64,000 bases of DNA from Pocillopora verrucosa (Eukaryota; Cnidaria; Anthozoa; Scleractinia; Pocilloporidae), in assembly GCF_036669915.1 (NCBI RefSeq), contig NC_089314.1, positions 31,062,634 to 31,126,633 of the forward strand, in the 5' to 3' direction. The translations under genes were made by a program, and so were the position numbers. Positions 1 through 16,900 of this stretch are shown piece after piece. Within the stretch, counting starts at the first letter, position 1; every line of letters begins with the position of its first letter. The notes under the pieces are model-generated. The model was not told where the DNA came from, did no database searches, and saw nothing but the letters and a program-made list of their open reading frames with translations.

Positions 1-4782
<4,782 letters not shown>

Positions 4783-5003
4783 TCGCACGAAGGAAAGGAG
4801 AGGAACTTTTAAAGAAGGGCTGAAGTAGCTTAGATATTTCGAGCAACTACTGTGTCAACTTTTCATCATGTACAAACCAGGATGGATTTGCATCTGTTCT
4901 CAATGTTTGAATTCTATTCCCAGGGAGTGAAGCTGAACATCAGCTAAAATAAGCTATGGACATCATCACTATGGTTAAATGTTAACTTTGTAAATTTTTG
5001 AAA

Positions 5004-5009
5004 AATAAA
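5004..5009 (+). promoter_or_regulatory. Poly(A) signal of the AFG3L2-like gene
   Basis: AATAAA lies 222 bases after the TAG stop, in an A-rich stretch. It is the only canonical hexamer close behind the stop, so it probably sets the 3' end. Confidence 0.65.
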
Positions 5010-5034
5010 ACGATATGAATTGATACTTAGTCGA

Positions 5035-5430
5035 TTTTGAAAACTAGGATTAAACTATCTATTAGTGTTCTTAGTTTTTCATACCCGTGACAATCAAGGG
5101 CTTTGCCAAAAGCGAAGAGGGGCGCGGCGTGCTCCCTCCTAGGGACGTAAAACGAAATGAGATTTATCCGAGAAGCATCAAGGGATTGTTCCCTCTCCAC
5201 CTACTTCTGGCCAACTTGCCTTTTGTGGAATGAGGCAAACTAGATATTTCTGAGAAAGACCTACAAAGCAAAATTCAAACTTGATGTGACGCTTCTAAAT
5301 CGACCCCAGGCTATGATGGTGGGAGGCAGGCTCTCTGCAGAGTCCAAGCCACCTATCCCCCTCCCAATAGAACTAGCCAAGGGTCGATAAAAGAAACATG
5401 TCTACACACTTTCAGGCCATGGTCTCTCAA
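5035..5430. other. Short intergenic gap between convergent genes
   Basis: This lies between the two inferred poly(A) sites of the convergent AFG3L2-like and USP10 genes. I see no coding signal, RNA gene or clear repeat in it. Confidence 0.5.
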
Positions 5431-5438
5431 AAGAATCA

Positions 5439-7657
5439 TTTATTCAGTCAAAAATCATTGAAAGTTGTGACATGGATAACGTTGAAAGCGTAGTAACACT
5501 TTGACACGTAGGCCTCACAAAGACGTATTATCCCAGAGAAAATGCATTTCTTTCCACTCAAACCAGTACAAAAACTTGATTAACACCAGGTAAGCCCCTT
5601 CTAAATTATCTCCCCACACTCTGCACTAAAAGCATGTTATTCTTCCAAGTTCCTGGTAGGCTCATTGCGTTTGCTCTGTGTGTCCAAATGTGACTGCTGT
5701 TTGATGTTAACAAATATAACCACTTCTTCGGATTTTAGATGGTAAACATTTTTCTAAATGACCTTCATAGCGAAGATCAGCAAATACTTTAACACCAAAC
5801 TCAATAGAGACTTAATTACACCTGAAAATATTTTTCTTTGAATGACTCTCGTGTTTTATGCACTGCTCGTTCGTTATTCTAGTCACAAATAAGAATTAGG
5901 TGTTTAGACTTTTATCACAGTGACACAAAAATGGTTCACCTCAGCAAGAACGTGTGCGACCGGTTGTTTACATGTTTTCCTTCCCGACATTAAATTTTTA
6001 ATTTAAGAAAAGTCTCTGGCAAGTCATCACTGCATTCCACATTAGGTTGTCGCCAAACATCTTTGCTTCATGACTTTTTAATGCCGAAGTGAGTAACTAA
6101 AATTACAGTCACTAGTGCAGCTTTCCGAGCATTCACAGAACCTCGGGAGGCAGTTTCAGAGTGTGTCATTTCCTACCGAGTGTCGGCATAATTTTTTCCT
6201 TCAATCAACCATCAGATCCTTTTCTAGCCTCTAGCTGTAGGCAGTAGAGTTGTCTTAAAACTTAGTCGAGATTGTTCGCAAACATTTAGATGTATTTTCC
6301 ACAGTTACAAATGCCATCTTTCATTTTAAATCTCCGTATCCACATTTCATCATCCATGGTGGTTTTTTAATCTTCATTTCAGTCATCCTTTTCAATTCAC
6401 TTACGGAATTACACATCAACCAAAAAAATTATTGACTATTTCCGTTTCCTATTTCTATTCCAACGTATCGCAGTTTTGCCAATGTCTCACATTCGCTTCG
6501 CCCTATTTTTCCTTTACTTGTCTCTTACAGCATCTACAAAGGACTTTTAGTAACATTGGTCTAAACCTCACACCTAACGTTTTTTTTTTCAAATTTTTTT
6601 GAGAAGTTTTTGTCAAGAAGATATGGCTCCAAATCATACAGGTATTTACGCCCGGTTGTTTACAGCGCCGTGGATAAATTCTATATTTTCTTGAAGAGTA
6701 GTAGAGATATTTATCACAAAACTCACCAGGAACAACCTTCGGAGTATACGTTAGAAGTCTTCGCTAGTCCCTTATTTCTATACGAAACGAGATCACAGCG
6801 AAATTTGTTCGAACTTAGCGGGCGTTTGTATGTTTGGTTGCGACCGTGATAAGCCTCTTTAGTATGTACTAAAACAGTGGATAGCGTTGAAGGTGCGCTC
6901 TGATTGGCTACTCAAACTCCGTATTGCTATTCACTTCAAATCAACCCGTGAGGAATTTGCGCCCGAAAATAACGTAATCGTTGCAAAAATATATAATTTA
7001 AAGTCATCTCTTTGTGCTATATTACTTCACTGTTTTAGCATTTACTTAAACAACTATTCATCTCGGCGTTACTGTTATGAACGTCAATTGCGCAGTGTGT
7101 TATTCCCATAACACACTGCGCAATTGACGTTCAATTCTCTTGATTAGGTGTAAGTTTTTGTTTTCTAACCCTAAATGGCTACTTGTGCCTCCTAAAAAAG
7201 ATCATCGAACTTACTCTTAGGCTATCCAGTTAGCCGTTCTTTGGTGCGTTACGCAATCCATAGAGGCATTACGAGACAAATCATGATATGAAGATAACTT
7301 AACATGTCTAAAACGTTCAACCAAATTTACACGAGTAATTTTCCCTTGGCCTGGCAAGAACACACAGTCACTCCATACGCGAGCAAAGAAAATTTATCAG
7401 TCAACCCTAATTCACGGGCAAACATGGTTTTGAGTGGCATTTCCCTCCGAATATTCCATCCTTGATAAATCTTCCAGCCCGTGATGAATATTGTTGGCGA
7501 GCAAGCGTTCAGTGTTCCCTCATGAATTTTGTCAACCAAAAAGTTATGTTTTCCCTTCCAATCGACCTTAGAGAACATGCCAAGGAAAACTTAACAGTGT
7601 AAACGAGAATTACTGTTCTAAAGACACTACCCCCTTCCCTTCTCTGCCTCGCCTACT
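5439..7657 (-). other. Probable 3' UTR of USP10 (copy 1)
   Basis: No reading frame here matches a family I recognise, on either strand. On the minus strand AATAAA occurs at 5444-5439, about 2.2 kb after the USP10 stop, and is a plausible end of the message. The stretch contains the perfect hairpin at 7078-7133. Short open frames (for example 6610-6849 and 7327-7578) look like chance. The long UTR is an inference; part of the stretch may be transposon-derived. Confidence 0.45.
7078..7133. repeat. Perfect 26-bp inverted repeat with 4-base loop
   Basis: Left arm 7078-7103, loop TCCC 7104-7107, right arm 7108-7133. The arms are exactly complementary, and the pairing stops at both outer ends. It lies in the presumed USP10 3' UTR and would fold into a stable hairpin in RNA of either strand. 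It could be the end of a foldback transposon or a structured RNA. Confidence 0.95.
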
Positions 7658-7920
7658 TCAAGGCATGAGGTCTGTTCTTCGATAGAAAAGCATGTATGGA
7701 TCTTTTCCCTGTGTGGGTTTGAGAACGTAGTTTACTGGCACGACTTTAAGCCTAGTGTCGTCTGTTCTAATCCAGCCATGTGTTGGGTGACAGACATCGC
7801 TCGTGTAATGGCCACCCCATGCATTTTTTCCATGGTGGTACACAACTGGAAAAGAAATTCACACAAATGACACGTTAGCACAATTGGGAAACCTTTTTGA
7901 CACCAGCTGGAAAAGCCTGC

Positions 7921-7971
<51 letters not shown>

Positions 7972-10900
7972 ACACTTTCCAGAGAATTTTTTTCAAAGTG
8001 TGACGAAAGTAATACAGGATTGTATTTGGTTTAATTCTCTTCCTTTACTCCACTACCATGTCAACTAATTATTTTTAAACTAAAACCTATTCTGCCTTGG
8101 TAACTCGAGTTTTCCTGCGCCTGATAAAACTTTTTTTGTCACCTTGAATTTTTTCTTCCGTTTTTAGAACAGCCATCCATCGACAAGCGCTGTATCAGGT
8201 TTAGGGCTTGTCAGAACAACTAAGAAACATTTTAAAGATTCTAAAAGATGATAGCTGTTCAAGCCAGACAATTTTTTTTGTTACTACAACAGAGTAAAAC
8301 TTTACTTACCGGCGAAAAGCTTATAGTTCTTTTGAGAAGCAGAGTACTTATTCTTTACGTTCGAAGATAGCAGGTCTATTTAAAGCAAAGACGATAATTA
8401 TCGTTAAATCAAATAACAAGGTGCTGAAATTCAACGAGTCACTATCAACGAAAAAACATTGCCTTTCTGAAGGAATGACTAACTCTGACTGATTTACTGA
8501 GCGACTGTTTACCTGACAGACTGACTCACTGACCAACTTGTAGACTGAGTGACTTACTGAACGAGCTTAGTCAGACTGACTGACTGACTGGTTAAATGAA
8601 CGAGCTTAGTCAAACTGACTGACTGACTGATTAAATGAACGAGCTTAGTCAGACTGACTGACTGACTAATTGAATGAACGAGCTTAGTCAGACTGACTGA
8701 CTGACTGGTTAAATGAACGAGCTTATTCAGACTGACTGACCGACTGATTAAATGAACGAGCTTAGTCAGACTGATTGACTTACTGATTGACTGAATAAGC
8801 TTAATCAGACTGACTGACTTACTGATTGACTGAATAAGCTTAATCAGACTGATTGACTTACTGATTGACTGAATAAGCTTAGTCAGACTGACTGACTGAC
8901 TGATTAAATGAACGAGCTTAGTCAGACTGATTGACTTACTGATTGACTGAATAAGCTTAGTCAAACTGACTGACTGACTGATTAAATGAACGAGCTTAGT
9001 CAGACTGACTGACTGACTAATTGAATGAACGAGCTTAGTCAGACTGACTGACTGACTGAACGAGCTTAGTCAGACTGATTGACTTACTGATTGACTGAAT
9101 AAGCTTAGTCAGACTGACTGACTGACTGATTGACTGAATAAGCTTAGTCAGACTGACTGACTGAACGAGCTTAGTCAGACTGACTGACTGACTGATTGAC
9201 TGAATAAGCTTAGTCAGACTGACTGACTGACTGAACGAGCTTAGTCAGACTGATTGACTTACTGATTGACTAACTGATTGACTGAATAAGCTTAGTCAGA
9301 CTGACTGACTGACTGACTAACTGATTGACTGCACGAGCTTAGTCAGATTGATTGACTGAACGAGCTTAGTCAGACTGACTAACTGACTGATTGACTGAAC
9401 GAGCTTAGTCAGACTGACTGACTGACTAATTGACTGAAAGAGCTTCGTCAGACTGACTGACCGACTGACTGACTGACTAACCGATTGACCGACTGACTAA
9501 CTGATTGACTAACTAGCTGACTGACCTACTAATGGACAGACTAACTGACTGACTGGTTACCTGTCTGACTGACTGATTAACTGGTTTCCCAACTAACAGA
9601 GAAAGACAGACAGACTGACTAACTGACTGGTTGACTGAATGAATGAACGTGACTGTCTGATCGATCGACTGATTTCTACAACATTTACTATTGTCCGTTT
9701 TTTTTTCAGAAAAATAGCTTCAACCAGAGACGTATCTCATATTTTTAGCATTTTCCATTACCTTGGATGCCTATCTATATACATCCTTTGGTTTTTTTTT
9801 AGTCATTTCTCATCGCCTCGAACTACTTTGAAAAGATCCGTTCATGGACTTTACCTTTTCCAATGGTGAGCTCCAAGGGGTAATCAACTACCTTTGTTAG
9901 CTTTTGGCTGCCAGATTTGGAGTAAATAAATCTCTTCAAGTGCAAGATGAGGACTTTAGGGAGCCCTTCGAGGGTCACACGTCGGCAAATGTCAACCTTA
10001 AAGAAACGTCAAAGGACATATTAGTTTGATTAATCGTCGTTACAGACTCAGATTTTGTTTTGTTATACCACATTCGCATCGAAACAACAGCATTGTTTTT
10101 TCAACGACGTCTAAGCTCAATAGTTACCAATCCTTCATGTCATCACAAAAATTATTTCTCTCCCTTACCTGTACTTTAGTTTTAGTACAAGTGTAACCTT
10201 GTACTTCTTCTTTCAAAGCCAGGCTCTTCAAGGCATCTTCAACGGATGTAACAGTCTATCAAAAATATGGATCATCACAAATCAGGAAGTCTCACTACAA
10301 ACACAAATTGACACCAAAAACCAAACTCAACAGAGCAGTCAATTAAATGGAAAAAAAGAAAATTTTTCACTAAGCCAATGAGAACTCAAAGTAACCAGAC
10401 AATGTTCAAGCGCGGGAAAGCGCATGTGATCAAGTGACAATTCCTTTCCACTCTGCGTTTTATTGGTTGAGGAAGTGATGGGAAATTTCTTGACCAATCA
10501 GGGAGCGTTGTGAAGTAAGAAAAAAAATGGGTTGGCTCTGGAAATTCAATTGAAAATAGGTGTATAAAAATTGGTAAGGTACATTGGAGAGTATTTTTCG
10601 TGTAGGAACCACATTAAAATGCTTCAAAATCTGACGAGGACTGCTCTTTTCCCGCACTTTCTTGCAAAAGGGTCTTGATGAGGTGTTAACCGTTTGCCAT
10701 AAAACGGAAAAAAATCGACACATTTCAATAGTTTATTGTAAAAAAAAATTAACCGTAAAAAGTTCTTCTTTCAATCGCAACTGAAGGAAATTAACCGTTA
10801 GCTGTAGAGTGGTCAAAATTTGAACCGTGAGCCGTTAGATCCAGCACCCCATTGAGACCCTCTGACATGAGCCGTAAGTTGCAAACCTGCACGTCCAACT

Positions 10901-13900
10901 GAAGTTCGAAGAAAGGTTCTACATTAGCAGAGTCCTTCAATCCAGCTTGGTGAACTGACGAGCGCAGAAAACCGCCAAACATCTCCGATATCAGTGACTG
11001 CGGGTACGATGCCTGAAATTTGCATAGTATGGTTAAAGATATTACATAAAAAAACAACAACAACAACGCCCAACTGGGAAAACCACAACATAAAATTGAC
11101 ATATTTTACTAAAGGAAAGACATATGACATATTTAAAGGAGTTGACTGATTTGTTTTTGCTAATTTTGATCTTTCAATTTCTTTTGGAAGGATTGATGAG
11201 TTCCAGGAGCACTAAAAATTAATGTTTTGGAAAATATTAGGAACAATAAAGAGTAAAAAGAGCCTCCTTTCTTTTCTTTTTTTTGAGGGGGGGGAAAAGG
11301 GGGATGGGGGGCACTTACCATTCTAGTCACCATGGATTTGTTTTTGGGTCCGACTTGTTCCCAGTCCCCTTCATCTTCCTGCTCCTCAGCTTTAGGTTCA
11401 TCATCATCTGCCGAGTCTTCAGCCTTCAATGGCAAGTCAACATCTCTCTCTGGGGCTAAGAAAATAAATGAACAAAGGTTATACACCTCATTTTGAAATG
11501 ATCCATTATCACGGAGTTCTACTTTTTGTCGTTCGCTCACCAAAGGCCATCACCATCGAGCAGGTCATTCTTATCCGCACTGCAACACGAGCGTTTCCTT
11601 GTCAGCGAGAGAGTTTGAAAGAGACAGAGGTCTGTAAACGGGTTTGACCCAAACCTCTCCCACAACTTTCGCCTCCCTCAAACTCTCTTTGGCGCTGCAG
11701 TGCTAACCATGAAGACCTGCTCCTAATACAAAGGCTATTCGTTAGGGTGTAAGGATCAGTACTAAGAGAGTTTAGGAGAATCTTAACCTTTCAGCGGTTT
11801 TGATATTATCTTTGCAAGCTGCAGCATCTCTTCATGTAATCCGTTTAAAATGCAGCTAAGAAACTCTTGAGCATCCTCCTGTCGGCCCTATAAGAGAGTT
11901 CAACAAGTTACCCCAATATTTCATTTAAAAACCGTAGATAGCTTGTGATCAGTTTCTTCTGAGTAAGTTTTGTGAAGAAAACAAGTTTGGGAACCCTTTT
12001 TCCAACAGGTCTGAGTAGCTCGGAGATTTTGGCTAATCTTTCGCGGGTGGTGGTGATGACTATTTGTTTGTTTATTTGTCTTTATTTGTGGCCAGCGTTG
12101 AGGAGAGTGAGACTATGATTCATGACACATTTGTGCTCTCAATCCCCACAAAACAAGTCAACTAGACTTCTTGATCATGTTTATCCCTTGATGTGGAGCA
12201 GGCAAGATTTTACAGCAAGAAGAACCTTGGACAATTGAGAATTTGAGAGGTGACAGGGTGTGTCCTGCCCAATAAGGTCTCAACCACCTTTTGATACTTC
12301 CATTAACACATTTCTTATCCAATTTTGCTGTCCCCTCACTTTTATGTGACCGTAAGAGAGGAAGCAGAAAATAAGAATAATCAGCAAGTATCACTGTGTT
12401 TCTGGAGGAAAAAAACTCACCTTAACTGAGAGTGAGCTCTGAATGATCGCTAACATCTTGTATACATATACAGGTTCAAATTGTTCTCCAGTGTTAAACT
12501 CAGGTTTTGAAGAAGGAGAACTGCCACCTATAAAAAAAATCATAAATAGCCAACTTAGAATGAAGAGGATATTTCAAAAAATAAATTTTTCTTTGTGTAG
12601 AGTATGATTCTAAAGGATGGTTATGATTGATTCAAGAACATGCAAATAAGGTGGAGGAGAATAACTCTAAACATTGTTATCCTAACTTCAAGTAATAATA
12701 TACAAAATGACAGTAAGTTGAAAGATAAAAAATCTGAGGTGACTGAAGTAATATGAAAAGTGGGCTTGTTTACCCAGACCATTCAGGTATAGCACTACTC
12801 TAAAAACAATTCTCAGAGCAGTGAAGTGTGGATTCTGAAGGTCTGAGGTTTGATTCCTCATGGGGACTCAGAATTTTTTTCTTTGTCCCACACTCATGAC
12901 AAGACAAAAAACAACATCTCTCTCTAATTTTCACAACTGTTGTAAACACATACCTGGTTTTATCTTTGTCTCCTTAAACTCATTCATAAAGACTATTCTG
13001 TAAAAGGGAAAAAATCGTTATCTTAAAAAACAAACTTGAAAAAGGGAGTAAGGTTTTATTTTTTGCTTTGTTTTACTGATAGCAAGTACATTTTCTTTTT
13101 GCATGAACATATTGTAAACAAGGCCGCCATGCTTGAACTTTGTTAGAAATGCTTTGCCTCATACATAGACCTCACAATACCAGTCTTACAAAATTGAAAA
13201 AAATTGTTTCAAAGGTGAAAAACTAGACCGAGACAGGTGGCCAATTTAACAACTTTTGACCAGAGTGCTCCCATGCAAGACAAAACTTTTTCACTTACAG
13301 ACTGTCCAAAATAGGTGTTGATGTTGGACCTCTTTCCTTTAGTAAAGGCAATTGTCTCAGTAGGTTGAAAAATGGTGGGCACCCCACCAGAGCTTGAAGA
13401 GTCTGTTCACAGTTAAGGACAAAAAACAGTTACTGTTCCCAATACATATGAAATTCACTCTTGAGTTAAAAAGACATTGCAGAAGCAATCAAGAAAGATA
13501 TGAACTCTGTCTTTCACCTAATCAATAAAAGGTGATCTCTTAACCCTTTAAGCCCAAAGGGTGATCAGCATTTCATTTCTCCTTACAGTAATAATGCTCA
13601 ATCATTCATTGACACTTGTTAGTAATTCTCTTCACTGCCTGCCATACAATTCTGATGATGTTACTTTGGTGAATTTGGTATTGGATCAACTGATATTCCC
13701 CTAATTGATGTTTTTTTTACTCTCATCACTTGTCTGCCTGATATATAACATGCATTATTGACCAAACATGAGGTCAAGATGGCTGGACGTTGGCCAAGTT
13801 CTTTTTTGGAATTTTTATGGACCAAAAAGCAAATTCTCCTTGTCAGCACCCAAGAAAGTGTACGGACAAGAGTATGAAGAATATGGACACTACACAAGGT

Positions 13901-16900
13901 GTGAAGGGTTCACATGAACATTTCAGATCAATATCAGTATCTGGGAAACTGCCCACCTACCCTTCCCTTAACCCAACATTAACCCTAAGTTGCTATCAAT
14001 TGACTGTTGTTGAGTTAGGGGAGGGGTAGGTGGGCAGTTGCCCAGATACTGATATTGATCCAACATTTCTTGATGTAACTTAAAGGATACAGCATTAATG
14101 TAACACCAGTTCCCTCTGTTGATCAGTCCTCTTGGAATGTAAGGTTTTTGGATGTACTGTAACTCTTGTCTTTGAATACTTTCTGCAAATAAAAAAAAAT
14201 GAAGCACAAAGAAATGTATGAATTCAGTCTACAAGTGGTACTTTTCTATCATAGTGAATTTTCAGTTCTTATAGTAACAATACACCCATAAAATAATAAT
14301 GTGCATAACAACCTTAGCCATTGCAGTTTTGGAAAATATTTTTCTTCTTCAGTTCTGATTTGTAATTTAAACTTAGTTATATTCCACTCCTCAAGATTAT
14401 TTTCTTCACTTCCCTTCTCTTTTTTAAAAACCAGAAAATGTTACTTAATTTCACTCCAGCTTGACTTGGAATACTGTTCAAAGTTTAATAATTGAGAAAA
14501 AAAAAACCAATAAGAAAATTGATGTTTTGTTCCAAACAGCAATATTTACACACACACATGCACACACAAAATAAGAGTGCAACACTTACAGTCCATACTT
14601 GATGTCCCCTTGTGGAAATATCTGGACTGCTAGTGCAACCACATCATGTTCAAGACTGTTTACTTGGACAATGACTGACTACAAAGCAGACAGACAGAAA
14701 GACAGACACACAGATAGACAGACAGATAGACAAAAAACAAACACACAGATAGACAGACACACAGATGGACAGTTAGAGAGACAGAGAGAGAATCTTTAGA
14801 GGTATCTACCTGCAAATTTCTTGGCAAACTTGTCCTCTTCCATAGTAACTGGTATCTGTAATGTATCATCTGTCTTTTTAGGATTTGAAGTTGTTTGCAT
14901 TTCATTTCTCACAACAGGACTTACTGTTTTAACAACAATACCAGGTAATGGTTTTGCAGAGTTTTTGAACAAGTCTGCCCATGATGAAGGCTTTGGAGGC
15001 TGATCTTTCCTGCCAGTGATTTCTTCTGGTGCACCACTTGTTTTTACACTCTGATCCACTGGGATGGAACCTTCATGTTCTTTTTCCAGGTTTTTATAGG
15101 TTTGATTAGAGCTTAAGGGATCTTGTGCAGTGTTGATGGAAACTGTAACTTTAATGTCTGTGTCACTGTAAACAGGGCTGTTTGATGTGCCTTCTGTTGA
15201 TAAAGAACTCTTCCTTTCTTCCACAGTGTCTCCATCGCAAGAACTTGTGCTTTTTCTCTGTACAGCTGTTCTTTTGTCTGTGTTAGAGAGAGCATCGGAT
15301 TTTTGCTCCTTTAACCTTGCGCTCAAAACATTTACCTGTACTTTTGAAGCTTCTTTAACATCATCACTGAGAACAACTTTATCTGTAGTAGGTAAAGATG
15401 CCACAGCTTTTCCTTTTAGCCCAGAGCCATTGGAATTAACTGAAGCCCTTTCCTTTTCACTACATTCACTAGAAGAGCTGGACACAGATCCAGACCTCTT
15501 TCTCTGCCTCCTTCGCTTGCGCCGTTTACGTGATCTTTCAGTCTCTGTCTTCTCCACTGCTCTCTGGGTGTTCACTGTTAATGACAAGGGAGGGAAGTGG
15601 TCAACATCAGCTGCTGAAGTTCTTGAGGGACTGCAAAATAAAACAACAATTCTTCATTTAACAATACATGTATTTGTGAATTTTCTCAACTTGAAGTGTA
15701 ATCTATAAAGTTACCCTATACTCAAAAATTATGTAACAACTAATCCCCACTCACATGTTGTATAAGAATGGAACATAATCAAAATGATCGAATAAAATAA
15801 CATATTATATGTAGCAGTGAACATAAACAAGGTAGTTTTCATGTGTTCTGTTTGCAGAGAAAAACTCAGAATTCACATTGCTGGATCTTGTAAAAAGATG
15901 AAAACCACAAAGACGAGTCCTCGATGTAATAAGGATAAACAGTAAAACCCTCAACTCACCTCTGATGCTACGGTGGCCAGGATCAAGAATCAAACACCTT
16001 TTGAATGCAGTAATTTTTGTAAGATCAACTACGTTGATAATGTAAATTGGCTACTGTTAAGAAGTTCAAAGCTGACATTCTGAGTGTTAACCCTTTGTGA
16101 AAGCCCTTTGAATAGCCATTCACCAATTCAAGTTACGTTATCAACTCAGTTGATGATGCCAAATCACCAAGTGTTATACCATTCCTCTGATGCAGCACCA
16201 CAGTTTCTTAAAAACTTACTCCCTATTAATATACCTTTGTTACTTGTCAAGTATAGAATTCATTACTTAAAAATTACTTTGCCCTAAAGAAACATCCCTT
16301 GAAGAAAGATGCCACAAAAATTGACCACCCTCTTTCCAGTGAAACTTCTATGAAGCAGCCAAGGGACTTAGGAAGACTTTTTATTTTGTTATTGAATTAA
16401 AGCTTTTTGAGCTGTTGGTGTTGCATGAACTTTTCTAATAATTTTAAGAATTCAGTAAACATTTTTCTGATATTAATTACATAAAAAGAACCATAAACCA
16501 GAAATGAAAAATTTTCATGTCAAAAAGGATTTTTAAGCTACTCCTCTACCTTTCAGGTTTGCTTTGCCTCACATCTTGTTCATGCTCTTTGATACTGTTT
16601 CCACCAAAAACAATATGTTCAGAGCTACTTTGTATGGTTTTCTCTGATGATTGTTTGACTTGTTTCTGTTTTGCTTCTGGTAAACAATCACCTGCACCAG
16701 CTGTTGTTTTCACCAATTTTCCTGGAGATGTTTCCTGTTCACTTTCTTGTCCCACTTCAACACCTGAGTCTTCAAGACCTGCCGTAACATTTTTAGCTGC
16801 CGCAGAACTGTCATTTGATGAGACATGTGTTGAGGAGTCACCAGCTACAAGGCAAAGAACCAAACATGTTACCTTAAATGTGGATATTAGAGTAATATTA

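Noticed and set aside
7327..7578. An 83-codon minus-strand frame just after the USP10 stop
   Set aside because: The USP10 C-terminus is complete at 7658 (the family ends with YYRR/FYRR-DL). This frame has no splice link and no similarity I recognise.
8554..8964. A 136-codon minus-strand open frame of repeated [17 protein letters not shown] units
   Set aside because: It is produced by the GACT minisatellite, lies in a USP10 intron, and has no initiation context or relatives. The unit simply lacks stops in this frame.
8540..9660. Resemblance to a CRISPR array (regular repeats with variable parts)
   Set aside because: The spacing is irregular, the 'spacers' are GACT repeats and the host DNA is eukaryotic. 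It is a minisatellite.
15187..15708. A 173-codon plus-strand frame opposite USP10 exon 5 (and its copy at 43339-43860)
   Set aside because: It is antisense to a confirmed coding exon. Its conservation is explained by the exon on the other strand.
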